Both the position numbers and the translations under genes were made by a program. Under the pieces are notes generated by a model, which had not been told where the DNA came from, searched no databases, and was given only the letters and a program-made list of their open reading frames with translations. Positions 28,901 through 36,806 of a stretch of 64,000 nt of DNA are shown piece after piece (position 1 is the stretch's first letter; each line of letters begins with the position of its first letter). The stretch lies in contig NZ_CP015910.2 of NCBI RefSeq assembly GCF_001676785.2, positions 1,736,001 through 1,800,000 of the forward strand. The letters run 5' to 3'. This DNA is from Brachyspira hyodysenteriae ATCC 27164 (GTDB lineage: Bacteria > Spirochaetota > Brachyspiria > Brachyspirales > Brachyspiraceae).

Positions 28901-29069
28901 TGTTTCTGTCTATTCTTTTATTATCGCTCTCTGTAATTATAACGCTGTTTGCTATAGTCTTAATAGATGCCTTCGCCAGCTCATCATTTTCTTTAGCATT
29001 AGCATTCAAATTTAAAAAAGGATTATCATTTTCCTTAATTTTCTTTTTAGACTTACCCCTAGTATTCAT
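25974..29069 (-). CDS. SNF2/SWI2-family helicase-like ATPase
   Basis: A large (about 1031-residue) DNA-dependent ATPase of the SNF2 family. The C-terminal 500 residues hold the ATPase: motif [16 protein letters not shown], motif [11 protein letters not shown], motif III [11 protein letters not shown], motif V [24 protein letters not shown] and motif VI [8 protein letters not shown]. The N-terminal half has no zinc-binding SWIM cysteines and may be the bacterial SNF2_N-associated region. These proteins remodel nucleoprotein or RNA polymerase complexes. Of several starts, the ATG at 29,069 has AAGG eight bases upstream; a GTG at 29,096 would add nine residues. It is a single-gene unit. Confidence 0.93.
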   Translation of the reverse strand: [1031 protein letters not shown]

Positions 29070-29262
29070 TTCCATAACCTTACTATATTTATACACATTA
29101 TTTTGAGGCTTTTATAATAATAGAATTATTAAAAAAGTCAATATTATATATTGTATAAAAAAACATGATTTTTGATAATATGTAAAAAAGAATAGTTTTT
29201 TATATATTATGATAACTAGATTATGTTAACATTATATGTATTTATAGTTGTTTTTTGTATTT

Positions 29263-30033
29263 TTATTGGAATATACTCAAATCTTTGAAATAATTTTTAG
29301 CGTCATTATAGCCCTGTTCTATCCTTATTTCAGCACCTTTTGGAGAGAAATCAAGCACACCCCGAAAAAAATTGCCTAAATCTTTGGAAGGATACATCTC
29401 ATAAATATTGACATTATCCTTCTTTTTCACAGGCTTTTTATAATCCAAATGAATCACTATTATATCGGTACAATCCTCATAAAGATAAAGAGGCTCTATA
29501 GGGCAATCATCTGTATAACAGCCATCAAGATAGAATTTATCATCAATCTTTTCTGTAGGAAATACAGTTACAAGAGCAGATGTAGCTAATAGTATTTTCT
29601 TTATTCTTTCAGTAGAATTGCCGTTTAATTTAAAATATTTTGATTTTATAAAAAAAGGAGCATTATACTCTGTACAGGAAGCATATATATTAAAATGATA
29701 ATTTGATAAAAGATTAAGATCAATATATTTATCTATAACTTCTATTAATCCTTCTCTTGAAAATATACCGAATATAGAAGATTTTTCAATCTTGAAATAG
29801 TCCTTAATTTTTTTTGGAGTAAGAATCTTTGTTTCTATTTCTTTTATCCATACTTTTTCAGCTGCTTCATAATCATTCATAGCCATAAGGCAGGAATTCA
29901 AAGCACCTACAGAATTTCCGGAAATGGCACTCACTTTATCATATATACCAGACTCTTTGAAATATTTCCATACACCTATATGATAGGCACCTCTGCCTCC
30001 TCCTCCGCCTAGTACAAGTCCAATTTTTTTCAT
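29263..30033 (-). CDS. patatin-like phospholipase
   Basis: A 256-residue lipid acyl hydrolase of the patatin family with a Ser-Asp dyad. The oxyanion region LGGGGGRGAYHIG is at residues 8-20, and the nucleophile Ser41 is in GNSVG (GxSxG). The catalytic Asp lies in LDGCYTDD, where DG(C) replaces the common DG(G/A). It has no signal peptide and probably acts in the cytoplasm or on the inner membrane. It is flanked by an AT-rich spacer before the SNF2 gene and an intrinsic terminator of fliD on the other side. Substrate unknown. Confidence 0.92.
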   Translation of the reverse strand: MKKIGLVLGGGGGRGAYHIGVWKYFKESGIYDKVSAISGNSVGALNSCLMAMNDYEAAEKVWIKEIETKILTPKKIKDYFKIEKSSIFGIFSREGLIEVIDKYIDLNLLSNYHFNIYASCTEYNAPFFIKSKYFKLNGNSTERIKKILLATSALVTVFPTEKIDDKFYLDGCYTDDCPIEPLYLYEDCTDIIVIHLDYKKPVKKKDNVNIYEMYPSKDLGNFFRGVLDFSPKGAEIRIEQGYNDAKNYFKDLSIFQ

Positions 30034-30056
30034 AACTCAAGTATACTCATTTAATT

Positions 30057-30093
30057 AAAAAAATGCTATTGCATATTAAATATACAATAGCAT
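30057..30093 (-). terminator. intrinsic terminator after fliD
   Basis: On the minus strand ATGCTATTG and CAATAGCAT (30,063-30,071 and 30,085-30,093 in plus coordinates) form a perfect 9-bp stem with a 13-base loop, followed by seven T. It lies 25 bases past the fliD stop and before the patatin gene. Confidence 0.85.
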
Positions 30094-30117
30094 AATATTT
30101 AAGCAATAATTAATTGA

Positions 30118-32319
30118 TTAATTACCGCCATTATTCTGATTAAGTGAAGACTCAAGTCTCTTTCTTTCTCTTTCAGCCTGCTGCAATTCTGCCTGCATTT
30201 GATAATATGAAGCAAGTCTCTGCTGTCTGTATTCTTCTATACGGTCTTTTTCATCGTCCATTCTTCTTTTATTATCATCTAAACGGCTTTTTGTCATAGT
30301 GATGCTATTTTCCACAATACCTCTTGTTTGAGAATAAGGAGTTACAAAATCACTCATAACATAAGCAACTCCTGTATCCGGCACATCATCTCCTGTGGTA
30401 TCATTAGAGAATAATTCTTCTATACCGTCCATCTGAGTATCTATTTTATTCATAAATTTTTCTTCATCAACCTGTAAGAAACCTTTTTTTACTTTAGCCC
30501 AATCCTCTCCAGCATTTCCTCTATTTATTCCTATCTGGTCAAGAAGAGCCAATTCCTCGCCATACTCTGTTTCATAAGCATCAGCAACTATCATTCTTAC
30601 TCTTTGTGATAAAGTGCTTACAAGCGTATTTCCGCTGAATACTCCTACATAATAAAGTTTCTTTCTAAGTGCATCATCTGACATATCCATATTGAACTCT
30701 ACACCCAAAGTAGTAGCCAAATCATTTAAATCGGTTCTATTCATAGTTTCAAGTCCGTCTCTAATATCTCTGGATAAAGGTCTTTGAGTAGTATCATTAA
30801 GAAGATCTATAACTTCATTATAAGCCCTTATAAAATTAGCTATAGCATTAACTACTCCCTCTTTGTCAACTTCAATAGTAGTAGCAAATGCTTCAGGAGT
30901 AACTTTTTTGGCTGTGATATTAAGTCCATTAACTACATCATTAAATTCATTGCTTTCGCTTAATACATCAACTCCGTCTATAGAAGCCCTAGCATCAGTT
31001 GCCTCTGATACCAAATAGTTAGGAGCATCTTCCTCTTTACCCATATCTTCAACTAATAAATCTTTATAAAAGACATTATATCCGGCATTTTTATTTATAA
31101 GAACAACCTCTGTTATAACATCACCCGGCTCAAACTGTCCGCCTATAGGTATATTAAGTCTCTGCCATGAAGAACTTATAGTAGGCAAAGCAAAGAATTT
31201 TTCTACTTCATCGCCTGCTTGATTGATATATTTAACTCCTATAATTTCAGAGTTAAATCCTGTGGCATCTATTGGTTCAGGAGCTTCTGCTTCAACTCCT
31301 TCTTTTGCCTTTCTTTCCTCTTCTAAAGCTTCTTTATATTTCTTTATATCTTCAAAAGTTCTTGAACTGTCTGCTGGTGATAAGCCTTCTCCGTATAATT
31401 CAACATCTTTATATATTACACTGTCTACTTTATTGAAAGTTAATCCTGTATCAGGTATAGACAAATCAACTGTAGGAGGCATAATAGGAGCTTCTTCATC
31501 ATCTAAAGTATCAGAAACTCTAGCTGTTATAGATAAAGTAATATTTTCATTAGCTTCTGCCTCTCTATGTAATGGAAGTGATAATTTATTCTCGCCTTTA
31601 AGTACTATAAAGTCATTTTTAACCATATAATTAGTAGTTAAATTATCTGATTCATCTTCCCATTTACTCAAAAGCTGTTCATTAAATATATGTCCCAAAT
31701 GTCTGTAAGGACGTCTAGTGAACATATTGAGTTCTTTCAATATACCTGATTCATCGCTTACAACTTCTACTATATTTTTAGATCCTGTTTTAACTAAATC
31801 TATAGTAAGAACTTGTAAATTTCTTGATTTTTGAGTTATTGTAGTTCTTATTTTCTTACCGAAGGCCTTATCTATAGCTTTTTGTAAATTTACCAAGCTT
31901 CCGCCCGCAAAATCTATAGTAGTCTCTTCCTCTCCTATCTTAAGAACTATCTTTCCTGCCGGCAGAGTATCAGCCATATTGAAAGCCTTTGATGAAAATT
32001 TCTGACTAGCCGCTATATCTTTAATTGCTATATCATAAGTTGTAGTATTTGCTAATCTATTGGCTGTAACTGTAAAGTAATCCGGTATACCTTCACCTGT
32101 ACCTACATAATTTTTGAAAGGAGAACGGAAGCCGTAAAGCTCTTTTGAGGCTGTAGCAAGTGTATCTAATCTGGCTTTTAAATCTTCATATGCAGATATT
32201 TGTCTTTGATAATCTCTTGCATTATCTGCCAAATTAGAAAGCGTGGTGCTTCTTTTATTTACCTCTGCTTCTACTGCATTTTTATATACTTCATCAAGAA
32301 AAGCTTCACTTGTTGCCAT
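30118..32319 (-). CDS. fliD: flagellar filament cap protein FliD
   Basis: FliD caps the growing flagellar filament and helps flagellin fold; in spirochaetes the filament lies in the periplasm. The 733-residue protein has FliD_N (MATSEAFLDEVYKNAVEAEVNKRSTT and the coiled start) and FliD_C with AIANFIRAYNEVIDLLND and a C-terminal coiled coil of MTKSRLDDNKRRMDDEKDRIEEYR. The middle (about 230-430) is a long variable region, making it larger than enteric FliD. The start follows AAGGAGAGG. A sigma-28-like -10 element lies 80 bases upstream, as expected for a late flagellar gene. Confidence 0.93.
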   Translation of the reverse strand: MATSEAFLDEVYKNAVEAEVNKRSTTLSNLADNARDYQRQISAYEDLKARLDTLATASKELYGFRSPFKNYVGTGEGIPDYFTVTANRLANTTTYDIAIKDIAASQKFSSKAFNMADTLPAGKIVLKIGEEETTIDFAGGSLVNLQKAIDKAFGKKIRTTITQKSRNLQVLTIDLVKTGSKNIVEVVSDESGILKELNMFTRRPYRHLGHIFNEQLLSKWEDESDNLTTNYMVKNDFIVLKGENKLSLPLHREAEANENITLSITARVSDTLDDEEAPIMPPTVDLSIPDTGLTFNKVDSVIYKDVELYGEGLSPADSSRTFEDIKKYKEALEEERKAKEGVEAEAPEPIDATGFNSEIIGVKYINQAGDEVEKFFALPTISSSWQRLNIPIGGQFEPGDVITEVVLINKNAGYNVFYKDLLVEDMGKEEDAPNYLVSEATDARASIDGVDVLSESNEFNDVVNGLNITAKKVTPEAFATTIEVDKEGVVNAIANFIRAYNEVIDLLNDTTQRPLSRDIRDGLETMNRTDLNDLATTLGVEFNMDMSDDALRKKLYYVGVFSGNTLVSTLSQRVRMIVADAYETEYGEELALLDQIGINRGNAGEDWAKVKKGFLQVDEEKFMNKIDTQMDGIEELFSNDTTGDDVPDTGVAYVMSDFVTPYSQTRGIVENSITMTKSRLDDNKRRMDDEKDRIEEYRQQRLASYYQMQAELQQAERERKRLESSLNQNNGGN

Positions 32320-32399
32320 ATAAACACCTCTCCTTATAATAATATATATTAATAAAAACTAAAATTCTAATCTCTTCGTAAAATAAATCTATTTTTAAA

Positions 32400-32426
32400 T
32401 TATCGGAACAAGGAAAAAAATAATGA
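32400..32426 (-). promoter_or_regulatory. possible sigma-28-type promoter of fliD
   Basis: On the minus strand TCCGATAA (32,400-32,407) matches 7 of 8 positions of the sigma-28 -10 consensus. The -35 position at the ideal 11-base distance reads TCATTATT and matches only 4 of 8, so the call is tentative. The start point would be about 75 bases before the fliD ATG. Confidence 0.4.
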
Positions 32427-32521
32427 GAATAATATTTTTTATTAAGCAGTATTACTTTTATATTGATTTTTTATCAAATATAGTATACTATTGTATGGTA
32501 AAAACAATCAAGGAGAGATTT

Positions 32522-32725
32522 ATGGAAGTTTCAGACAAGAGCTGGGTTGTCACATTAATTTTAGCAATATTTTTACCAGTACACAGATTCTATGTCGGCA
32601 AAATAGGAACAGGTATATTGTATCTTATTACATTCGGCGGATTAGGTATATGGTACATTGTTGACATAGTGATGATCATACTGGACAAATTTACTGATAA
32701 AGAAGGAAGAAAACTTAAAAAATAA
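32522..32725 (+). CDS. TM2-domain membrane protein
   Basis: A 67-residue protein made of one TM2 domain: two hydrophobic helices (about 8-20 and 28-54) joined by the signature HRFYVGKIGTG. The ATG at 32,522 has AAGGAGAG eight bases upstream; an upstream in-frame ATG at 32,423 would add 33 residues without a ribosome binding site and is not preferred. TM2 proteins occur in many bacteria without a settled function. It stands alone, with its own terminator. Confidence 0.88.
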   Translation: MEVSDKSWVVTLILAIFLPVHRFYVGKIGTGILYLITFGGLGIWYIVDIVMIILDKFTDKEGRKLKK

Positions 32726-32745
32726 GTAAATTTGTGAAATCGATG

Positions 32746-32780
32746 AAGGTTAGTATTATTATGATACTAACCTTTTTTAT
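32746..32780 (+). terminator. intrinsic terminator after the TM2 gene
   Basis: AAGGTTAGTAT (32,746-32,756) and ATACTAACCTT (32,764-32,774) form a perfect 11-bp stem with a seven-base loop, followed by five further T. Confidence 0.9.
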
Positions 32781-32823
32781 TAATTATTAAAAATATATTC
32801 AAAACTTTATTTCACAATATATT

Positions 32824-33375
32824 TTATTTAATATCATCATAATAAACATTTTCAAGCTTTTTTATGAAATCTTTATTTTTCCTGTAATTAGCCTTATCAT
32901 TTTTTAATTCTTTATAAAGCTCTTTTATATCTAGAGTTTCTAACATTGACTGAAGTTTCTTTTTATAATTTCTGTTCTTACATTTATTATAAAATATTAA
33001 AACACTTTTTGTATGTTTAAAAGAATCAGCATTTTCAAAAATATCTTCAAAGTATTTAACATTATCAATATTCCAAGAAGTTAAATCACAGTTAAAATAT
33101 TTTGCATTACTAAACATCTCACTCATATCAATAACTTTAGACACATTCCATTTACTTAAATCGGCATTAAAATATTCAGCATTTTTAAACATGCATTTCA
33201 TATCAGTTACATTAGATACATTCCAAGTTTCTATGCCGTCAAAATTCTTTCTTTTACTATCTTCGAATAAATATGACATATCAATTATATCGCTTGTATC
33301 TATATCAGAAAGATTTATATTTTCATCTTTAATATAATCCAATAATCCGAATTTATATTTAGGCTTGTATTTCAT
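32824..33375 (-). CDS. BspA/DUF285-type repeat protein
   Basis: A 183-residue protein with three or four copies of the roughly 25-residue DUF285 repeat (core WNVSNVTDMKCMFKNAEYFN, then WNVSKVIDMSEMFSNAKYFN and a weaker WNIDNVKYFEDIF). This is the BspA-type leucine-rich-repeat-like motif common in Mycoplasma, Brachyspira and other host-associated bacteria. No signal peptide is visible, which is unusual for a family usually described as surface-exposed. The C-terminal 60 residues are a charged helical tail. The gene is directly followed upstream by the 280-bp tandem repeat, so its promoter region overlaps repeat DNA. Confidence 0.85.
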   Translation of the reverse strand: MKYKPKYKFGLLDYIKDENINLSDIDTSDIIDMSYLFEDSKRKNFDGIETWNVSNVTDMKCMFKNAEYFNADLSKWNVSKVIDMSEMFSNAKYFNCDLTSWNIDNVKYFEDIFENADSFKHTKSVLIFYNKCKNRNYKKKLQSMLETLDIKELYKELKNDKANYRKNKDFIKKLENVYYDDIK

Positions 33376-33394
33376 TATTGTTTACCTTTATTTA

Positions 33395-33983
33395 TATATA
33401 CTGAAAATTTTTAAGTTTGTCAATTTTTTATTCAACTTTTTCCCGCCGCAAAAAGTTGCAAAAAGTGCAATTATAAAATTAGTACTAAATAATACTAAAA
33501 TTATTTTACATGTAATATAAATTATCAATTTAAGTTCAAATATAGCCCTTTTGCTTCTTTGTGGCAATACCACAGGCACTCCCTACGGTCGCAAAAGAAG
33601 TGGGGTGCGGGGCAAAGCCCTGCAGATATTTAAAATTTAAAAAAATTATTTCTGACAAAATATAGTTGTTTAGGTATATACTGAAAATTTTTAAGTTTGT
33701 CAATTTTTTATTCAACTTTTTCCCGCCGCAAAAAGTTGCAAAAAGTGCAATTATAAAATTAGTACTAAATAATACTAAAATTATTTTACATGTAATATAA
33801 ATTATCAATTTAAGTTCAAATATAGCCCTTTTGCTTCTTTGTGGCAATACCACAGGCACTCCCTACGGTCGCAAAAGAAGTGGGGTGCGGGGCAAAGCCC
33901 TGCAGATATTTAAAATTTAAAAAAATTATTTCTGACAAAATATAGTTGTTTAGGTATATACTGAAAATTTTTAAGTTTGTCAA
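33395..33983. repeat. 280-bp perfect tandem duplication
   Basis: Two identical units of 280 bp (33,395-33,674 and 33,675-33,954) are followed by the first 29 bases of a third (33,955-33,983). Reading the two copies side by side shows no difference. Each unit begins TATATACTGAAAATTTTTAA and contains GC-rich segments CCCGCCGC and GTGGGGTGCGGGGCAAAG. Short open frames inside the unit have no ribosome binding site. A diverged inverted copy lies at 62.8-63.15 kb. Confidence 0.95.
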
Positions 33984-34062
33984 CCACGAGCTGTGGCACC
34001 TCCCGCACAATATTGCATACTCTTATCAAATGTCCGCTATACGTGCGGCTGATTACTTATTA
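33984..34062. repeat. GC-rich hairpin repeat, same family as at 25.6 kb
   Basis: Abutting the third partial tandem unit, this stretch contains CCGCAC (34,003-34,008) and GTGCGG (34,043-34,048) able to pair, followed by CTGATTACTTATTATTGCAC. The same GTGCGGCTGATTACTT occurs at 25,618-25,633. The rest of the spacer to 34,207 is AT-rich with a small CCACTACTTCC-AAGTAGT palindrome near 34,146. Confidence 0.6.
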
Positions 34063-34207
34063 TTGCACAAATATCTGGTTTTACATTACATTAAAAAAAT
34101 ATTTTACTACTATGTGTTAATATTTTATATTATTCTTTTTACCGTCCCACTACTTCCAAGTAGTATTTAGTATGCTTATCATAATAATATCAAACAAAAA
34201 TACAACT

Positions 34208-35428
34208 TTAATTTTTAATAATCTTTATAGGAAGAAGCCTTTCTAATTCTGTCTTTGATACCTGAGTGTTTCCTGTTATAAGACTAAGCACCTTTATATT
34301 ATCTTTATCATTCAAGGCATTATAAATATATTCTAAACTATAATCTTTATTGTAACTACTTAAAGGATATATAACATTTACATGATTCTCGCATACGAAC
34401 TCTTTTTCTTTAACTATTGCAGACTTTATATTTATATTTTTATGAGAGCCTGTTACCCTATTAACAGCTATAACATTATTTTTTATTGTTAAATCTTTTG
34501 GAATATTTCTTATATACTGAAGTTTTCTTTTATTAGGTATAAGTATTTTTCCATCAACTATATTAGATGAATATATCAAAGGTATAGAATTATTTTTATC
34601 ATCAGTGAGATTTTCTTTATATTTATTCCAAGCAATGCTTCCTGTTTTTACCTCATAACCTATTTCTTTTAAACTTATAGTATCTTTATACGCTTTATTT
34701 AAAAATGCTTTATCCTCTGTAAATATTGTAATATCATTTTTTGAAAATATATATTTTTTATTTTTATGACTATTAGTTTTTTTTAGTATTAAAAGCATAA
34801 CCTTTTGATTAGCCATATAAAAATTATCAGAGCCATCTACAATATGCAAATATTCAACACTGCTTATGTTCATTATATATTCTCTTAATTTACTGAAAAA
34901 AGCCCCATTATTCATAGAAGGAGGCACCACATAAGCTAAATATCCGCCGTCTTCTAAAAGCTCCAAGCCTAATTTTATAAATATAGAAAATATGTTAACT
35001 CTTCCGCTTATTATATCATTATGTTTTTTCTTTAATTCTTTATCAGGCTTAAACTCAAAATACGGAGGATTGCCTATAACATAATCATATTTAATAGATT
35101 TTTTAGTATCAAGCTTCAAAGTATCCAAACATTTTATATCTGCATTCTTTATAAGTTTTTTGGATATAGAAACTAAACTTTCATCAATATCAAATCCGTA
35201 TAATTTATGACTTTTAAAATATTCATTGCAAGATAAAAGAAACTCTCCACTTCCGCAGGCTGGATCAAGTATTTTTACATTATCTTTTTTTTCTGAAATA
35301 GATACTAATTCTTTTAAAAGCAAATCTCTTATAGTTTTAGGAGTGAAGTACTGCCCTAATTTTTTTCTTTTTTCTATATCAGTATTTTTAAGATAATCAA
35401 AACTTTCTTTTGTATACTCTTCTTGCAT
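34208..35428 (-). CDS. N6-adenine DNA methyltransferase of a type II R-M system
   Basis: A 406-residue SAM-dependent DNA methyltransferase. The SAM-binding motif I is LDPACGSGEFLL near residue 53, and the catalytic motif IV is NPPYFEF, typical of N6-adenine (gamma-class, TaqI-like) enzymes. The region KLGQYFTP before motif I matches N6_Mtase and Eco57I-like proteins. The C-terminal 180 residues form a target-recognition part with ITGNTQVSKTELERLLPI at the end. It begins 16 bases after the restriction enzyme gene's stop, so both are on one transcript. The recognition sequence cannot be predicted here. Confidence 0.88.
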   Translation of the reverse strand: MQEEYTKESFDYLKNTDIEKRKKLGQYFTPKTIRDLLLKELVSISEKKDNVKILDPACGSGEFLLSCNEYFKSHKLYGFDIDESLVSISKKLIKNADIKCLDTLKLDTKKSIKYDYVIGNPPYFEFKPDKELKKKHNDIISGRVNIFSIFIKLGLELLEDGGYLAYVVPPSMNNGAFFSKLREYIMNISSVEYLHIVDGSDNFYMANQKVMLLILKKTNSHKNKKYIFSKNDITIFTEDKAFLNKAYKDTISLKEIGYEVKTGSIAWNKYKENLTDDKNNSIPLIYSSNIVDGKILIPNKRKLQYIRNIPKDLTIKNNVIAVNRVTGSHKNINIKSAIVKEKEFVCENHVNVIYPLSSYNKDYSLEYIYNALNDKDNIKVLSLITGNTQVSKTELERLLPIKIIKN

Positions 35429-35444
35429 ATATCTCTCTTAATCT

Positions 35445-36155
35445 TTACAAACTATTACAAAACTCTATAACATTATTTTCGCATTTTATTCTATCTTCAT
35501 GTATAAAATAATCTATTTTAGCATTCTCATTTATAGTCTTATTCTGCTCATAAGCTCGCCTAACATAAACATTAAATCCCCTATCAAATTTATATGCAAA
35601 CAAATTATTTTTACTTTCTTTTTTCATTTTATTTTTAAAATTATCTTCAAGTTTTTTTATCTCTTCAAAAAAAGCTATCAATTCATTTCTTTCATTCATA
35701 GGAAGAACATCATCTCCTATAAAGAAAGTAACATCTCCCCTGCCGTAAGAACCAAATATATAAATAGCATTAGCCTTGGGTAAATTACTATTCCACATAG
35801 GTTTTGAAGAGCTTTCACTGCTGTATTTTATTTCTATAGCTATAATTTTTTTAGACGTAAAGATTAGAAAGTCCGGAAAATTCTGACTTCCATAAGGCTG
35901 ACGTACGAAGCAATTCTCCATACTTTTATCTTCTAAAGCATAAATATTATCAATTACTTTATCAGAACTCTTATCTAAAATATCATTTTTTATAGAAGAA
36001 AGTATATTTTTCATTTCTTTATCGTCATGCATTCGTCTATTAAAACCATGACGTTTCAAAGAGGTTTCAAATCTATCTTCAAATTCACTGCCCTCTTTAC
36101 TTTTAAGCCATTCTTTCTTATTTTTCTGTATATCTATAAAAATATCATTAAGCAT
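35445..36155 (-). CDS. type II restriction endonuclease, PD-(D/E)XK type
   Basis: A 236-residue protein directly upstream of the methyltransferase gene. It has a PD-(D/E)XK core: FPDFLIF (with PD) followed nine residues later by IAIEIKYSS (ExK). RQPYGSQNFPDF before it resembles a segment seen in some type II enzymes, but I cannot name the isoschizomer family. The rest is charged and helical. Its place beside a DNA methyltransferase on the same strand with a 16-base gap makes the restriction role likely. Both genes are AT-rich like the neighbours, but the flanking repeats suggest acquisition or local rearrangement. Confidence 0.78.
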   Translation of the reverse strand: MLNDIFIDIQKNKKEWLKSKEGSEFEDRFETSLKRHGFNRRMHDDKEMKNILSSIKNDILDKSSDKVIDNIYALEDKSMENCFVRQPYGSQNFPDFLIFTSKKIIAIEIKYSSESSSKPMWNSNLPKANAIYIFGSYGRGDVTFFIGDDVLPMNERNELIAFFEEIKKLEDNFKNKMKKESKNNLFAYKFDRGFNVYVRRAYEQNKTINENAKIDYFIHEDRIKCENNVIEFCNSL

Positions 36156-36200
36156 TTTTTTAATATAATTATAAATTAAAATATTGTCAAGTATTATACT

Positions 36201-36719
36201 TCATACTAATTGTTTCCACAACCAAATATCAGGTTTTCCTATACCATTAGCATCAGGAAAAATGCCTGCAATTTTATATCCGTTTTTCTGATAAAATTCA
36301 TAAGGATGATTATTAATATTTTTTATATTATTTAATATATATGATATATCAGTATTATTAAAATCAAATTGATGCAAATTAGTTCTAAAATCTTCATCAT
36401 CTGAACCAAGCATTATATTAAGTACATTTTTTGATTTAGCCTCTCTTTCAATCTCCTTTAATAACTTAGAACCTATACCCATATTCCTGTATCCGTACTT
36501 TACTATCATAGGATGAAGTTCACATGTTATATTTGAGTACATCTCCAAAAGTCCTGCATATCCTATCAATATATTATTTTTTATATACCCCAAAGAAATA
36601 AAAGACTTATTAATCAATTCAATTGTATCGTCTATACTATAAAAACCATTAAATGCTTCTGTCATCATTATTGATATATCTTCAGCATAGTTAATATTTT
36701 CTTTGATATTTATAAACAT
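36201..36719 (-). CDS. AAC(6')-like GNAT acetyltransferase
   Basis: A 172-residue acetyltransferase with the GNAT acetyl-CoA-binding segment YRNMGIGSKLLKEIE. The C-terminal block HPYEFYQKNGYKIAG and PDANGIGKPDIWLWKQ closely matches the signature of AAC(6')-I aminoglycoside acetyltransferases. This makes it a candidate aminoglycoside 6'-N-acetyltransferase, though such chromosomal relatives often have other natural substrates. The ATG at 36,719 is preferred; a TTG two codons earlier is the alternative, both served by AAGG. It stands between the restriction gene and a lipoprotein gene on the other strand. Confidence 0.8.
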   Translation of the reverse strand: MFINIKENINYAEDISIMMTEAFNGFYSIDDTIELINKSFISLGYIKNNILIGYAGLLEMYSNITCELHPMIVKYGYRNMGIGSKLLKEIEREAKSKNVLNIMLGSDDEDFRTNLHQFDFNNTDISYILNNIKNINNHPYEFYQKNGYKIAGIFPDANGIGKPDIWLWKQLV

Positions 36720-36806
36720 AATCAAAAGCCTTTTTTCATATATTGACTGTTATCATCATTAAATATATAATCTCTAAAATATTTATCAATAATAAAAATA
36801 AAAATT

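Noticed and set aside
25974-30033. Defence island made of SNF2 helicase and patatin
   Set aside because: The genes are separated by about 190 bases and there is no further defence gene or conserved partner visible, so they are more likely unrelated neighbours.
33388-34010. Small open frames of about 60-110 codons inside the 280-bp repeats
   Set aside because: They lack ribosome binding sites, repeat with the unit and differ only in where the array ends; they are by-products of the repeat.
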